From AC-32 sp963746155 (lineage in GTDB: Bacteria > Actinomycetota > Thermoleophilia > Gaiellales > Gaiellaceae): DNA of 64,000 nt. A program made the translations under genes and the position numbers. The stretch's first letter is position 1; every line of letters begins with the position of its first letter. Under the pieces are notes generated by a model. The model searched no databases. It saw nothing but the letters and a program-made list of their open reading frames with translations, and was not told the origin of the DNA. Where the stretch lies: positions 744,001-808,000 of the forward strand of contig CAVVAB010000012.1 in assembly GCA_963746155.1 (NCBI GenBank). The letters are read 5' to 3'. Shown piece by piece: positions 55,046-62,617 of the stretch.

Positions 55046-55051
55046 TAGGAT
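55046..55051 (+). promoter_or_regulatory. -10 element (TAGGAT) for the E3 gene
   Basis: TAGGAT lies 33 bases before the ATG at 55084, and GCGAGGAG about ten bases before it serves as Shine-Dalgarno. The gene therefore has its own leadered promoter. Confidence 0.4.
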
Positions 55052-55083
55052 CGCCCCCGAACCCAAGCGAGGAGCCAGAGACG

Positions 55084-56487
55084 ATGGAATGTGACGTTGC
55101 CGTCCTCGGCGGCGGCCCGGGCGGCTACACGGCGGCGATCCGCGCCGCGCAGCTCGGCGCCAAGACCGTCTGCATCGAGAAGGAGCCGGAGCTCGGCGGC
55201 ACCTGCCTGCGCGTCGGCTGCATCCCGACCAAGGCCTGGGTGCAGACGGCCTTCGCGCTCAAGGAGGCGCAGGAGAGCTTCCCGAAGTTCGGCGTCCAGA
55301 CGGGCCTGCCGACCCTCGACTTCGCCGCGGCGAACGACTGGAAGGCGGCGGTCGTCAAGCAGATGACCAGCGGCGTCGCGAGCCTGTTCAAGGCGAACGG
55401 CGTCGAGTGGGTCAAGGGCACCGGCCGCTTCACCGGCCCGAACACGATCGCGGTCGAGGACGGCGAGGACGTCACGTTCAAGCAGGCGATCATCGCGACC
55501 GGCTCGTACCCGCTGCGCCCGCCGATCGAGGGCCTCGACTCCAAGCGCTGCGTCGACTCGACCGGCCTTCTCGCGCAGACCGAGGTCCCGAAGCGCCTCG
55601 TCGTCCTCGGCGGCGGGATCATCGGCTGCGAGTTCGCCTCGATCCTCAACCGCTTCGGCTCCGAGGTGACGATCATCGAGATGCTGCCGCAGCTGATCCC
55701 GCAGGAGGACGCCGACGCGGCGAAGGAGCTCGCCAAGCAGTTCGGCAAGCGCGACATCACGCTCCATCTCGAGACGACCTGCGACCGGGTCGAGGAGACC
55801 GACAACGGCCTCCGCGTCCACCACGGTGAAGAGTCGACGAAGGCAAGCCTCATGCTCGTCGCGACCGGCCGAGGGCCGACCGTAGAAGGTCTCGGCCTCG
55901 AGGAGATCGGCGTCGAGTTCGACAAGCGAACCGGGATCGCGGCCGACGAGCACCGCCGCACGACGCAGCCTCACATCTACGCGGTCGGCGACTGCGCCGG
56001 CTACTGGCAGCTCGCGCACACGGCCTTCCGCGAAGGCGAGGTCGCCGCCGAGAACGCGATGGGCCACGACGCCGTCGTCGACAACCGCGGCGTCCCGCGG
56101 CCGATCTACACCGACCCGGAGATCGCAGGCGTTGGGCTCACCGAGGCCGAGGCACGGGAGCGGTACGGAGACGACGTCGAGGTCGGCGTGTTCCCGTGGG
56201 TCGCGAACGCCCGCGCCGTGATGCAGAACGAGACCGTCGGCTGGGTCAAGTCGATCCACGAGAGCCGCTACGGCGAGCTGCTCGGGCTCGTGATGGTCGG
56301 CCCGCACGTGACCGACCTGATCGAGGCGGGAGTGGTCGCACTCGACGCGGAGGCGACCGTCGAGACGGTGGCCGACGGCATGACGGCGCACCCGACGCTC
56401 TCGGAGGCGATCAAGGAGGCCGGCCTCCTGGCGCTCGGCCGCGCGATCCACATGCCGAACAAGCGCAAGGCCGCGGCCAGCGCATGA
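55084..56487 (+). CDS. lpdA: Dihydrolipoyl dehydrogenase (E3)
   Basis: A 467-residue flavoprotein, frame intact. The FAD motif is V-L-G-G-G-P-G-G-Y-T-A-A. The redox disulfide lies in G-G-T-C-L-R-V-G-C-I-P. The NAD motif is V-V-L-G-G-G-I-I-G-C-E, and A-V-G-D-C-A-G is the second FAD contact. The C-terminal catalytic pair is in A-H-P-T-L-S-E-A. It reoxidises the lipoyl arm of E2 and makes NADH. It lies 16 kb from the E1-E2 genes but on the same strand, just behind cydC. Confidence 0.95.
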   Translation: MECDVAVLGGGPGGYTAAIRAAQLGAKTVCIEKEPELGGTCLRVGCIPTKAWVQTAFALKEAQESFPKFGVQTGLPTLDFAAANDWKAAVVKQMTSGVASLFKANGVEWVKGTGRFTGPNTIAVEDGEDVTFKQAIIATGSYPLRPPIEGLDSKRCVDSTGLLAQTEVPKRLVVLGGGIIGCEFASILNRFGSEVTIIEMLPQLIPQEDADAAKELAKQFGKRDITLHLETTCDRVEETDNGLRVHHGEESTKASLMLVATGRGPTVEGLGLEEIGVEFDKRTGIAADEHRRTTQPHIYAVGDCAGYWQLAHTAFREGEVAAENAMGHDAVVDNRGVPRPIYTDPEIAGVGLTEAEARERYGDDVEVGVFPWVANARAVMQNETVGWVKSIHESRYGELLGLVMVGPHVTDLIEAGVVALDAEATVETVADGMTAHPTLSEAIKEAGLLALGRAIHMPNKRKAAASA

Positions 56488-56515
56488 GCTTCGGCTAGCT
56501 GTTAGAACACCAGCC

Positions 56516-56704
56516 GTGGCTATCTTCACGCGCCGTAACGCGCTGCTCGGCTGGAGTGTGATCCAGACGAACCGCCTCAGGCGCATGGTCAAGAAAACCC
56601 GCTCGGCCGATCGGCGACAGAAGGGCGCGTCGCTGATCGCGCTGGGAGCCGCGGGCCTCGCCGGCGCGCTGGCCTTCGTGCGCAGCCGCCGCAGCGAGGA
56701 GTAG
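56516..56704 (+). CDS. Small basic membrane protein
   Basis: A 62-residue protein: basic N-terminus (R-R-N, R-L-R-R-M-V-K-K-T-R), then one hydrophobic helix (A-S-L-I-A-L-G-A-A-G-L-A-G-A-L-A-F-V) and R-S-R-R-S-E-E. It probably sits in the membrane with its N-terminus in the cytoplasm. TAGAAC ends eight bases before the GTG. No family recognised. Confidence 0.55.
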   Translation: MAIFTRRNALLGWSVIQTNRLRRMVKKTRSADRRQKGASLIALGAAGLAGALAFVRSRRSEE

Positions 56705-56731
56705 CGAGCACACACGAGACAAGGAGGCGTC

Positions 56732-57043
56732 ATGTACGCACGGCTGATCTCCTTCTCGGGCGCTGACCCCGAGAAGCGCGAGAACGCGATCAACACGATC
56801 GTCGGGACGGTTATCCCGATGCTTCGCGAATACGACGGCTACGCGGGCTACATCGCGTTGTGGAACAAGGACAACGCCAGCGCGAAGGCGATCATCCTCT
56901 GGAACAGCGAGGAGGCGGCAAAGACCTCCGAGGAGACGCTCGCCGCTCGCCGCGAACAGCTCGTGGCCGGGCTCGGCCTCACGATCGAGTCGGTGTCGCT
57001 GTTCGAGGCGACCGTCGTCGAGCTCGAGACCGCGAACGTCTAG
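56732..57043 (+). CDS. ABM-type (antibiotic biosynthesis monooxygenase-like) small protein
   Basis: A 103-residue protein: Y-A-R-L-I-S-F-S-G at the start, N-T-I-V-G-T-V-I-P-M-L-R-E-Y-D-G-Y-A-G-Y, A-K-A-I-I-L-W-N-S-E-E-A-A-K, and V-S-L-F-E-A-T-V-V at the end. The strand order and the W-N-S-E-E-A motif are typical of the dimeric alpha/beta-barrel (ABM) fold. The enzyme activity is unknown, and many such proteins bind haem or quinone-like ligands. AAGGAGG precedes the ATG. Its 3' end overlaps the convergent aminotransferase gene by four bases. Confidence 0.7.
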   Translation: MYARLISFSGADPEKRENAINTIVGTVIPMLREYDGYAGYIALWNKDNASAKAIILWNSEEAAKTSEETLAARREQLVAGLGLTIESVSLFEATVVELETANV

Positions 57044-58170
57044 CCCAACACGCCCGCGAGACGCTCGAGCCCTCGCTCGAGCGTCTCGTCGGTAACCGCG
57101 AGCGAGAGGCGGGCCCAGCCCTCGCCGCGTGACCCGAAGCCCTCGCCGGGCGCGACAGCAATCCGCTGCTCGGCGAGGAGGCTCGCGGCGGTGACGCCGT
57201 TCGGGAGCTCGACCCAGACGTAGAACGTTCCCTCGCAGACCGAGTGCCCGAGCACCTCCCGCACGCGGTCGCGGCGCCGCTGGTAGGTGTCGCGCCGCTC
57301 GGCCACCGACTCCTGCGGCCCGGTCAGCGCCGCGATGCAGGCCTCCTGGAGCGGGCGGAAGATCCCGACGCGGCAGTGGTCGTTGAGCAGGTTGACACGC
57401 TCGACGATCTCGGCACTCCCGACGACGAAGCCGACCCGCCAGCCGGCCATGCCATACGACTTCGACATCGAGAACATCTCGACCCCGACCTCCTTCGCGC
57501 CGGGCGTGGCGAGGAAGCTGCGCGGCCGTTGCCCGTCGAAGACGAGGTCGCCGTACGCGAAGTCGTGCACGACCGCGGCGCCGGTCTCCAGCGCGTACGC
57601 GATCGCGCCCTCGAAGGCGCCGTCGGGCGCCGCCACCGCGCACGGGTTCGAGGGGTAGTTGAGGTAGATGGCTGCGACGTCCTCGGTCGGCGCCTGCGAG
57701 AAGTCGGGTGCCCAGCCTCTCTCGCGGAGAAGCGGGACGTAGCCGGTGCGGGCTCCGGCCAGCGCGGGGCCTGACGGGTAGTCGGGGTAGTAGGGGTCGG
57801 GCAGCACGACGACCTGACCCTCGTCCGCGAGCACGAGCGAGAGCTCGACGATCGCCGTCTTCGTCCCGGGAACGACGGCGACCTCCGTGTCCGGGTCGAG
57901 GGCGACGCCGTAGTGGTCGCGGTACCGGCCGGCGATCGCCTCGCGCAGCTCGGGCAGCCCACGGAACGGCGCGTACCCGTGGGCGGTCTCGTCGGACGCG
58001 CCGCGCGCGAGCGCCTCGACCACGTGCGGCGGCGGGCCGGTCTCCGGGTTCCCGCGCCCGAGATCGATGAGAGCCTCTCCGTCGGCAGCCGCTGCCGCGG
58101 AGACGCGCGCAAGCAGCGCCCCGAAGTACTGCTCGGGCAGCCGCTCGACTCGCGCAGGCGGGATCCGCAT
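57040..58170 (-). CDS. PLP-dependent class I/II aminotransferase
   Basis: A 376-residue fold-type I enzyme. It shows I-D-L-G-R-G-N-P-E-T-G-P-P near the start, G-Y-A-P-F-R-G-L-P-E-L-R-E-A-I, Y-P-D-Y, N-Y-P-S-N-P, D-F-A-Y-G-D-L-V-F-D, and the PLP Lys in S-M-S-K-S-Y-G-M-A-G-W-R. C-terminal A-R-L-S-L-A-V has the carboxylate Arg. The pattern is of the aspartate/LL-diaminopimelate or succinyl-DAP aminotransferase branch (DapC/DapL-like), but specificity cannot be fixed. The ATG at 58170 fits a reverse-strand TACGAT (58184-58179). Confidence 0.9.
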   Translation of the reverse strand: MRIPPARVERLPEQYFGALLARVSAAAAADGEALIDLGRGNPETGPPPHVVEALARGASDETAHGYAPFRGLPELREAIAGRYRDHYGVALDPDTEVAVVPGTKTAIVELSLVLADEGQVVVLPDPYYPDYPSGPALAGARTGYVPLLRERGWAPDFSQAPTEDVAAIYLNYPSNPCAVAAPDGAFEGAIAYALETGAAVVHDFAYGDLVFDGQRPRSFLATPGAKEVGVEMFSMSKSYGMAGWRVGFVVGSAEIVERVNLLNDHCRVGIFRPLQEACIAALTGPQESVAERRDTYQRRRDRVREVLGHSVCEGTFYVWVELPNGVTAASLLAEQRIAVAPGEGFGSRGEGWARLSLAVTDETLERGLERLAGVLG

Positions 58171-58178
58171 CGCGTCCG

Positions 58179-58199
58179 ATCGTAAACAGGCTCTAGGCT
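58179..58199. promoter_or_regulatory. Divergent -10 pair between aminotransferase and HhH-like gene
   Basis: Reverse TACGAT (58184-58179) lies nine bases before the ATG at 58170. Forward TAGGCT (58194-58199) lies ten bases before the ATG at 58209. Confidence 0.4.
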
Positions 58200-58208
58200 C
58201 GAAGCCCA

Positions 58209-58841
58209 ATGGCACGCACGATCACCGACAGCGACGTGACGAAGGTCGTCTCGGCCGCGAAGGCCCTGCCGCCCGCCGAGGGCTCGAACCTCGAGGACGA
58301 CTACGTCGTGAACCTGCTCGTGACGGTCGTCGACTACATGCTCAAGACGGCGATCGTCGTCAAGGCGCTTGCGCACTTCCGCGAGCACCGCTGGGACGAG
58401 GTGCGCACGCTGGACGATCTCGAGCGCGTGCTCGAGCGCTTCGCGGACGACAAGGCGGGCAACACCGCTCTCGCCCAGTACCTCTGGGGCTACAACCTGT
58501 GGACGCGCGCCGGACAGCTGCGCGGACTGGCCGCGTACTTCCGCAGCATCGGCGTCGCCGATCGGGCAGCTCTCCTGGCGTGGGCGCAGCGAAGCACGTT
58601 CGAGGACGACTTCCAGGGCCGCGTGAAAGGGCTCGGACGCGCCGTCTACGAGTCGCTGCTCATGCGCCAGGGGGTCGACACGGTCAAGCCCGACGTCCAC
58701 GTCAGGCGGTTCGCCGAATCGGCTGTCGGGCGGCCACTCGGCGACTCGGACGTCATCGCGGTGGTCTCCGAAGCGGCAAAACGGCTTGGAATCAGGGCTT
58801 ACGAGCTGGATTGGCGCATCTGGGAGGCATCCCAGGAGTGA
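58209..58841 (+). CDS. Helix-hairpin-helix/HhH-GPD-like protein
   Basis: A 210-residue, largely helical protein. The C-terminal part has G-R-V-K-G-L-G-R-A-V-Y-E-S-L-L-M, V-D-T-V-K-P-D-V-H-V-R-R-F and E-A-A-K-R-L-G-I-R-A-Y-E-L-D-W-R-I-W. K-P-D-V-H-V in this setting resembles the helix-hairpin-helix and catalytic Asp region of HhH-GPD DNA glycosylases. The N-terminal 130 residues do not match a known domain by eye. A base-excision repair role is possible, but the catalytic Lys or Asp cannot be assigned. Confidence 0.6.
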   Translation: MARTITDSDVTKVVSAAKALPPAEGSNLEDDYVVNLLVTVVDYMLKTAIVVKALAHFREHRWDEVRTLDDLERVLERFADDKAGNTALAQYLWGYNLWTRAGQLRGLAAYFRSIGVADRAALLAWAQRSTFEDDFQGRVKGLGRAVYESLLMRQGVDTVKPDVHVRRFAESAVGRPLGDSDVIAVVSEAAKRLGIRAYELDWRIWEASQE

Positions 58842-59017
58842 AGTAGGGCGGTCAACCAAGTACGAGTGATGGGTCAAGCGGCTCACCCTGGCGATACTCC
58901 GTCTGCAACCGAGAACGTGCCCCGATGCGGCGGGGGCGCCTCGGAAACTGAAGGGCCTCCATGCGGCGAGGCCCGTCGGATCTCAACTGCGGCTTCTCCT
59001 CTCACTGGAGACTCGAA

Positions 59018-59046
59018 GCGGGGCCAGGCGGCGGCCCCGCTTTGTG
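59018..59046 (+). terminator. Terminator 1 of the non-coding stretch
   Basis: GCGGGGCC and GGCCCCGC pair around a seven-base loop and are followed by TTTGTGTTGT. Confidence 0.75.
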
Positions 59047-59168
59047 TTGTCTGGAGCTTTCCCCTGCAAATCCCCCACCTGGGGGACGGAAGAAGCGCTC
59101 GAACGAGGCAGCATCCGATATGCGCGAACTGACGTCTGGGCCGCAGAGACGGAAGGACGCGCAGGCGT

Positions 59169-59200
59169 GAAGGGCGGCTTACGGGCCGCCCTTCTTCTTT
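59169..59200 (+). terminator. Terminator 2 of the non-coding stretch
   Basis: GAAGGGCGGC and GCCGCCCTTC form a ten-pair stem with a six-base loop, followed by TTCTTT. Confidence 0.8.
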
Positions 59201-59210
59201 GGACCGGAGC

Positions 59211-59923
59211 TCAGCGAGCCACGGATCTAGCCGACGCCCCGTATTCGTCGACGACCTCGTCGAGGGCGCGTGCGTACAGCTCGACCGTTGTCATGGCGCT
59301 AAGGCCGACGACGCCGGATTGCTCCCGCGTGAGAGGGAGGCTGTCGAGTAGCTCGTCGAGCTCGGCGCTGTGCCCGGGGTCGAGCTCGGCGTGCGCGAGC
59401 ACGGTCCGGAAGGCACTCGGGTCGTAGCCGGTGCCGCCACCAGGTCGTCGACCAGCTCGGGCGTGGGCGGGTAGCCCTCGAGTACTGCGATGTAGCCGAG
59501 CAGCGCTACCGGGTGGTAGTGGAACATCCAGTAGTACTGGGCTCCGACGAGCGCGGCGACGGTCGGCGCAGGTATCCGCGAGAGAATGTCCGAGCGCTCC
59601 CGGCCGAGCACCTCGAGGTCGTCGAGCAGCCAGTCGTCGTGATGGAGCTCTTCCGGAATGTGATGCTCATAGTACGGCGCGAGCGCCGCAGCCACCGGGT
59701 CGTCGTCCGCAAGCGCCAGTGCCCGCTCGCGCCCTGCCTCCATCAGCGGAACGCTCGCGCGGATGATGCAGTGCGAGGTGACGAGGTACTCCGGGTAGAG
59801 CTCACGCACGCGGGGGTGCGTGCAGACCCGCTCGCTCGCTTCCACGAGCGCGGGCAGGACCAGACCGATCTTGCGCCGCAGGTACCCGCTCGCCGTGACG
59901 GGAGCCTCTTGTACGTGTGCCAT
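59211..59923 (-). CDS. Haem-oxygenase-like (HDO-type) iron-containing protein, one frameshift
   Basis: About 236 residues across a shift near 59430. It is helical, with V-T-S-H-C-I-I-R-A-S-V-P-L, Y-Y-E-H-H-I-P-E-E-L-H-H-D-D-W-L, Y-Y-W-M-F-H-Y-H-P-V-A-L-L-G-Y and V-L-A-H-A-E-L-D-P-G-H-S-A-E-L. The spaced Glu/His/Asp residues are like the diiron site of haem-oxygenase-like oxidases and oxygenases (e.g. PF14518-type). The substrate is not known. The ATG at 59923 is followed by a normal N-terminus (M-A-H-V-Q-E-A-P). It lies six bases from the end of a short fragment gene. Confidence 0.78.
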
Positions 59924-59928
59924 GACGG

Positions 59929-60148
59929 CTAGAGCTTCGCGAGCGTCCCTTTGGGCGGGTTGGATTTCGGGATGACCTCGTAGAGGCCCTTCACCTTCTC
60001 GGTGGTCATGAAGTGCTGCAGCTTCGCCAGTCCGCTCAGCTCTGCCTGGGTGAGGCCCTTGAAGAACGTATGCACGTTCGGCGGGATGTCCTGGTATTTC
60101 AGGCCCAGCGGCTTCAACCAGCTGGTGACCGTTGCTTTGTACGTCTTC
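59929..60148 (-). pseudogene. C-terminal fragment of an unidentified protein
   Basis: The reverse strand has an open stretch reading T-P-K-T-Y-K-A-T-V-T-S-W-L-K-P-L-G-L-K-Y, N-V-H-T-F-F-K-G-L-T-Q-A-E-L-S-G-L-A, ending L-A-K-L. It looks like the end of a longer protein, but upstream of 60150 the frame runs into DNA that codes for a cyclase on the other strand and soon stops. No start codon is near the break; the first internal ATG gives 62 residues. It lies directly upstream of the haem-oxygenase-like gene on the same strand. Whether the small form is made is unclear. Confidence 0.45.
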
Positions 60149-60157
60149 GGCGTGAGA

Positions 60158-61744
60158 GATGAGGCTGGTGCTCGAGCGGCACGGGGGTGTGGTCGAGAAG
60201 TTCATCGGCGACGCCGTGATGGCAGTCTTCGGCGTCCCAAAGGTGCACGAGGACGACGCGCTGCGGGCAGTGCGCGCGGCACTCGAGATGCGCGACGAGC
60301 TTCGGAGGCTGAACGGAGAGCTCCAGCGGGACTGGGGAGTCACGCTCGCCGCGCGGACAGGCCTGAACACCGGCGAGGTCATCGCAGGCGATCCCGGCCG
60401 TGGCCAGTCGTTCGTGGCCGGTGACACGGTCAACACGGCCTCACGTCTCGAGAGGCGCGGCGCAGCTCGGCGAGGTACTCATAGGGCGAGCCCACGTACC
60501 GGCTCGTTCGGGAGGCGGTCTCGGTAGAGGACGTAGGTCCCCTGACACTGAAGGGGCTGCGTGAGCCTCTGCCTGCGTTCAGGCTGCTGGCGCTCGACAC
60601 CTCGGCGCCCGGCTGGACGCGCCGTCTGGACTCTCCGCTCGTGGGACGCGATCGCGAGCTAGCGCTGCTCGAGGGACTGGAGCAGAGGGCCGAGAGGGCC
60701 GAAGCCGCACTCGTGACGCTGATCGGGGCCGCAGGCGTTGGTAAGTCGAGGCTTAGTCACGAGTTCCTCGCCAAGGTTCGGGGACGCGCGACGGTGCTCA
60801 GAGGACGCTGCCTGCCGTACGGGGAAGGCATCACGTTCTGGCCGATCGCGGCGGTGTTGAGAGAGGCGGCCGGCATCGACGAGCGCGACGGGCCGGAGGA
60901 GGCGCAGAGGAAGATCTCTGAGCTCCTCGGCGATGAAGGCGATGCCGTGCTCGTGGGCGAGCGGCTGGCCACACTTCTCCGGGCGAGCCCGGACACGCCT
61001 GGCATTCAGGAGACGTTCTGGGCGGTGAGGAAGCTCTTCGAGCACCTGGGCGAGAAGCGCCCACTTGGTTGTTGTCTTCGACGACATCCAGTGGGCTGAG
61101 GCGACGTTCCTCGACCTGCTCGAGTACCTGGCCGACTGGATCAGAAGCGCGCCCGTGCTGTTCTTGTGTCTTGCCCGGCCGGAGCTCCTCGAAGTTCGCT
61201 CGGGCTGGATGAGCACCAAGCCGAACGCAAGGCTGGGCGCGCTCGACCCGTTACGTGACGTAGAGATCAACCGGCTCATCCGCAACCTCTCCGGTGGAGC
61301 GGACTTCACCGGCGATACGCGGATCAGGATCGCGGAGCTCGCCGAAGGAAATCCGCTCTTCGTGGAGGAGACGCTCCGCATGCTCATCGACGACGGGATT
61401 CTCCGACGCGTGGATGGCAAGTGGCAGGTCGCCGGGGATCTCGCGGGCCTGGCGATCCCGCCGACGATCAATGCGCTCCTCACCGCGCGGCTCGAGCGCC
61501 TGGACCCGGAGGAACGCGCCGTGATCGAGCGGGCTTCGATCGTCGGGCGCGTGTTCTCGTGGAAGGCCGTGTCGCTGCTCTCGCCCAACGGAGCTGAGGC
61601 CGAGGGTGATCCTCAGTCTGCAGTCGCTTACGCGCAAGGAGCTGATCAGACCGGACTACTCGGAGACCGGGTAGAGACACGCTTCGTATTCGAGAAGCAC
61701 AAGAAAGGAGAGCTCTTAGGTGAACCGATTCCGGAGGAGACGTG
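60158..61744 (+). pseudogene. Truncated class III adenylate cyclase / AAA ATPase regulator
   Basis: The sequence enters in the middle of a class III cyclase domain: V-V-E-K-F-I-G-D-A-V-M-A-V-F-G (metal Asp), R-T-G-L-N-T-G-E-V, F-V-A-G-D-T-V-N-T-A-S-R-L. After a shift near 60455 comes L-K-G-L-R-E-P-L-P-A-F, then an STAND/AAA domain with L-V-G-R-D-R-E-L, Walker A G-A-A-G-V-G-K-S-R and, after a shift near 61065, Walker B V-V-V-F-D-D-I-Q-W. N-P-L-F-V-E-E-T-L-R follows. The first metal Asp half and the N-terminus are missing, and the C-terminal repeat region stops near 61665. Both ends are lost, so I call it a decayed gene. Confidence 0.78.
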
Positions 61745-61890
61745 AGGAGCTGGCGCGAGCCCAGATCGAGGCTGCGGCCGTGACAGCGCTACACGTACTC
61801 GGGACGTGGGAAGACAGGGATAGGGCAGCGGAGCTGGCCGGCGACCGGAGAGCCGTCGACGTGGTGACGTGGCTGAACCGGGGTTGGGTG
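61668..61890 (+). pseudogene. Relic of an acVLRF1-like release factor gene
   Basis: Translated pieces match the intact gene just downstream: V-E-T-R-F-V-F-E-K-H-K-K-G against V-G-T-R-F-V-K-G-K-H-K-K-G, N-R-F-R-R-R-R-E-E-L-A-R-A against N-R-F-R-R-R-R-E-E-Q-A-R-V, and A-V-T-A-L-H-V-L against A-E-T-A-L-R-V-L. G-D-R-R-A-V-D aligns with G-D-R-R-A-I-D. The pieces lie in two frames, joined to the end of the broken AAA gene. The copy lacks the N-terminal domain and the last third. Confidence 0.72.
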
Positions 61891-61949
61891 TTGAGCAAGC
61901 GCGCTGCCCGTTCTGTGAGTTCGCGAGCGGCGCAGGGGGACGCGAGAAC

Positions 61950-62552
61950 GTGCGCAAGCGGCTGTCCCCGCTCGAGGGCGAGCCGGGAAGGACCGTGTAC
62001 GCCGACGGCGCGGCGAGGATCGAGGCGGCGGCGGAGGTGGTGACCGTGCGCCCGCCCTTCGGCCTCGCGCACGAGGGCGAGTACGACCGGGTCGAGCTCG
62101 GTCCGCTCTTCGAGGCGCTCGCGGAGGACCACCTCGTCGCCGCGTTGCTCGTGCGGCTCGGCGGCTACGCGGTCGGCGTCCTCGACGGCGAGCGACTGGT
62201 CGCGTCGAAGGTCGGTACGCGCTTCGTGAAGGGGAAGCACAAGAAGGGCGGCTCGTCGGCGAACCGGTTCCGTCGGCGGCGCGAGGAGCAGGCCCGTGTC
62301 CTCGTCGGGGTCGCGGCCGAGACGGCGCTTCGCGTGCTCGATCCGTGGCGCGTGCGAGTGGAGCACGTGGCCCTCGGCGGCGACAGGCGCGCGATCGACG
62401 AGGTGCTGGCGGCGGACGCCCGGCTCGACTGGCTCCGCGAGCGGGCGCTGCAGCGGTTCTTCACCGTCCCCGACCCGCGCCTCCGCGAGCTGGAGCGCCT
62501 GCCCTACGAGCTCTACGCGGTCGAGCTGACCGTCACCGAGAGAAGCGGCTAG
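61950..62552 (+). CDS. acVLRF1-type peptidyl-tRNA release factor
   Basis: About 200 residues. It shows V-R-P-P-F-G-L near the middle, L-V-R-L-G-G-Y-A-V-G-V-L-D-G-E, R-F-V-K-G-K-H-K-K-G-G-S-S-A-N-R-F-R-R-R-R-E-E-Q, where the Gly-Gly-Ser and the closing Gln match the catalytic loop of Vms1/acVLRF1 peptidyl-tRNA hydrolases. It then has V-E-H-V-A-L-G-G-D-R-R-A-I. Actinobacterial acVLRF1 is known to release nascent chains from stalled 50S ribosomes. The start is chosen for AGGGGGA nine bases upstream of GTG; an upstream extension with C-P-F-C is possible but reads as non-conserved. Confidence 0.75.
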   Translation: MRKRLSPLEGEPGRTVYADGAARIEAAAEVVTVRPPFGLAHEGEYDRVELGPLFEALAEDHLVAALLVRLGGYAVGVLDGERLVASKVGTRFVKGKHKKGGSSANRFRRRREEQARVLVGVAAETALRVLDPWRVRVEHVALGGDRRAIDEVLAADARLDWLRERALQRFFTVPDPRLRELERLPYELYAVELTVTERSG

Positions 62553-62617
62553 GCGACCCGTCTCGCCGGAATCCGGGTTCACCTAGACTGGCCGTGACCG
62601 CTACCGAAGGGAGAGAG

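Larger units (their letters stand above)
58842..59210 (+). ncRNA. Non-coding stretch with two terminator hairpins; candidate structured RNAs
   Basis: No convincing gene lies in this 369-base gap. It holds two blocks that each end in a strong terminator on the + strand. The first block has hairpins GGGCCTC/GAGGCCC (near 58956-58976) and TCTCC/GGAGA (near 58996-59012). The second has GTCTC/GAGAC-like pairing near 59132-59152. I do not recognise a riboswitch or a known small RNA. Small RNAs or a leader for a missing gene are both possible. Confidence 0.4.

Noticed and set aside
58866..59132. Small frame of 88 codons in the non-coding stretch
   Set aside because: It runs through a terminator stem, has no ribosome-binding site and no known similarity.
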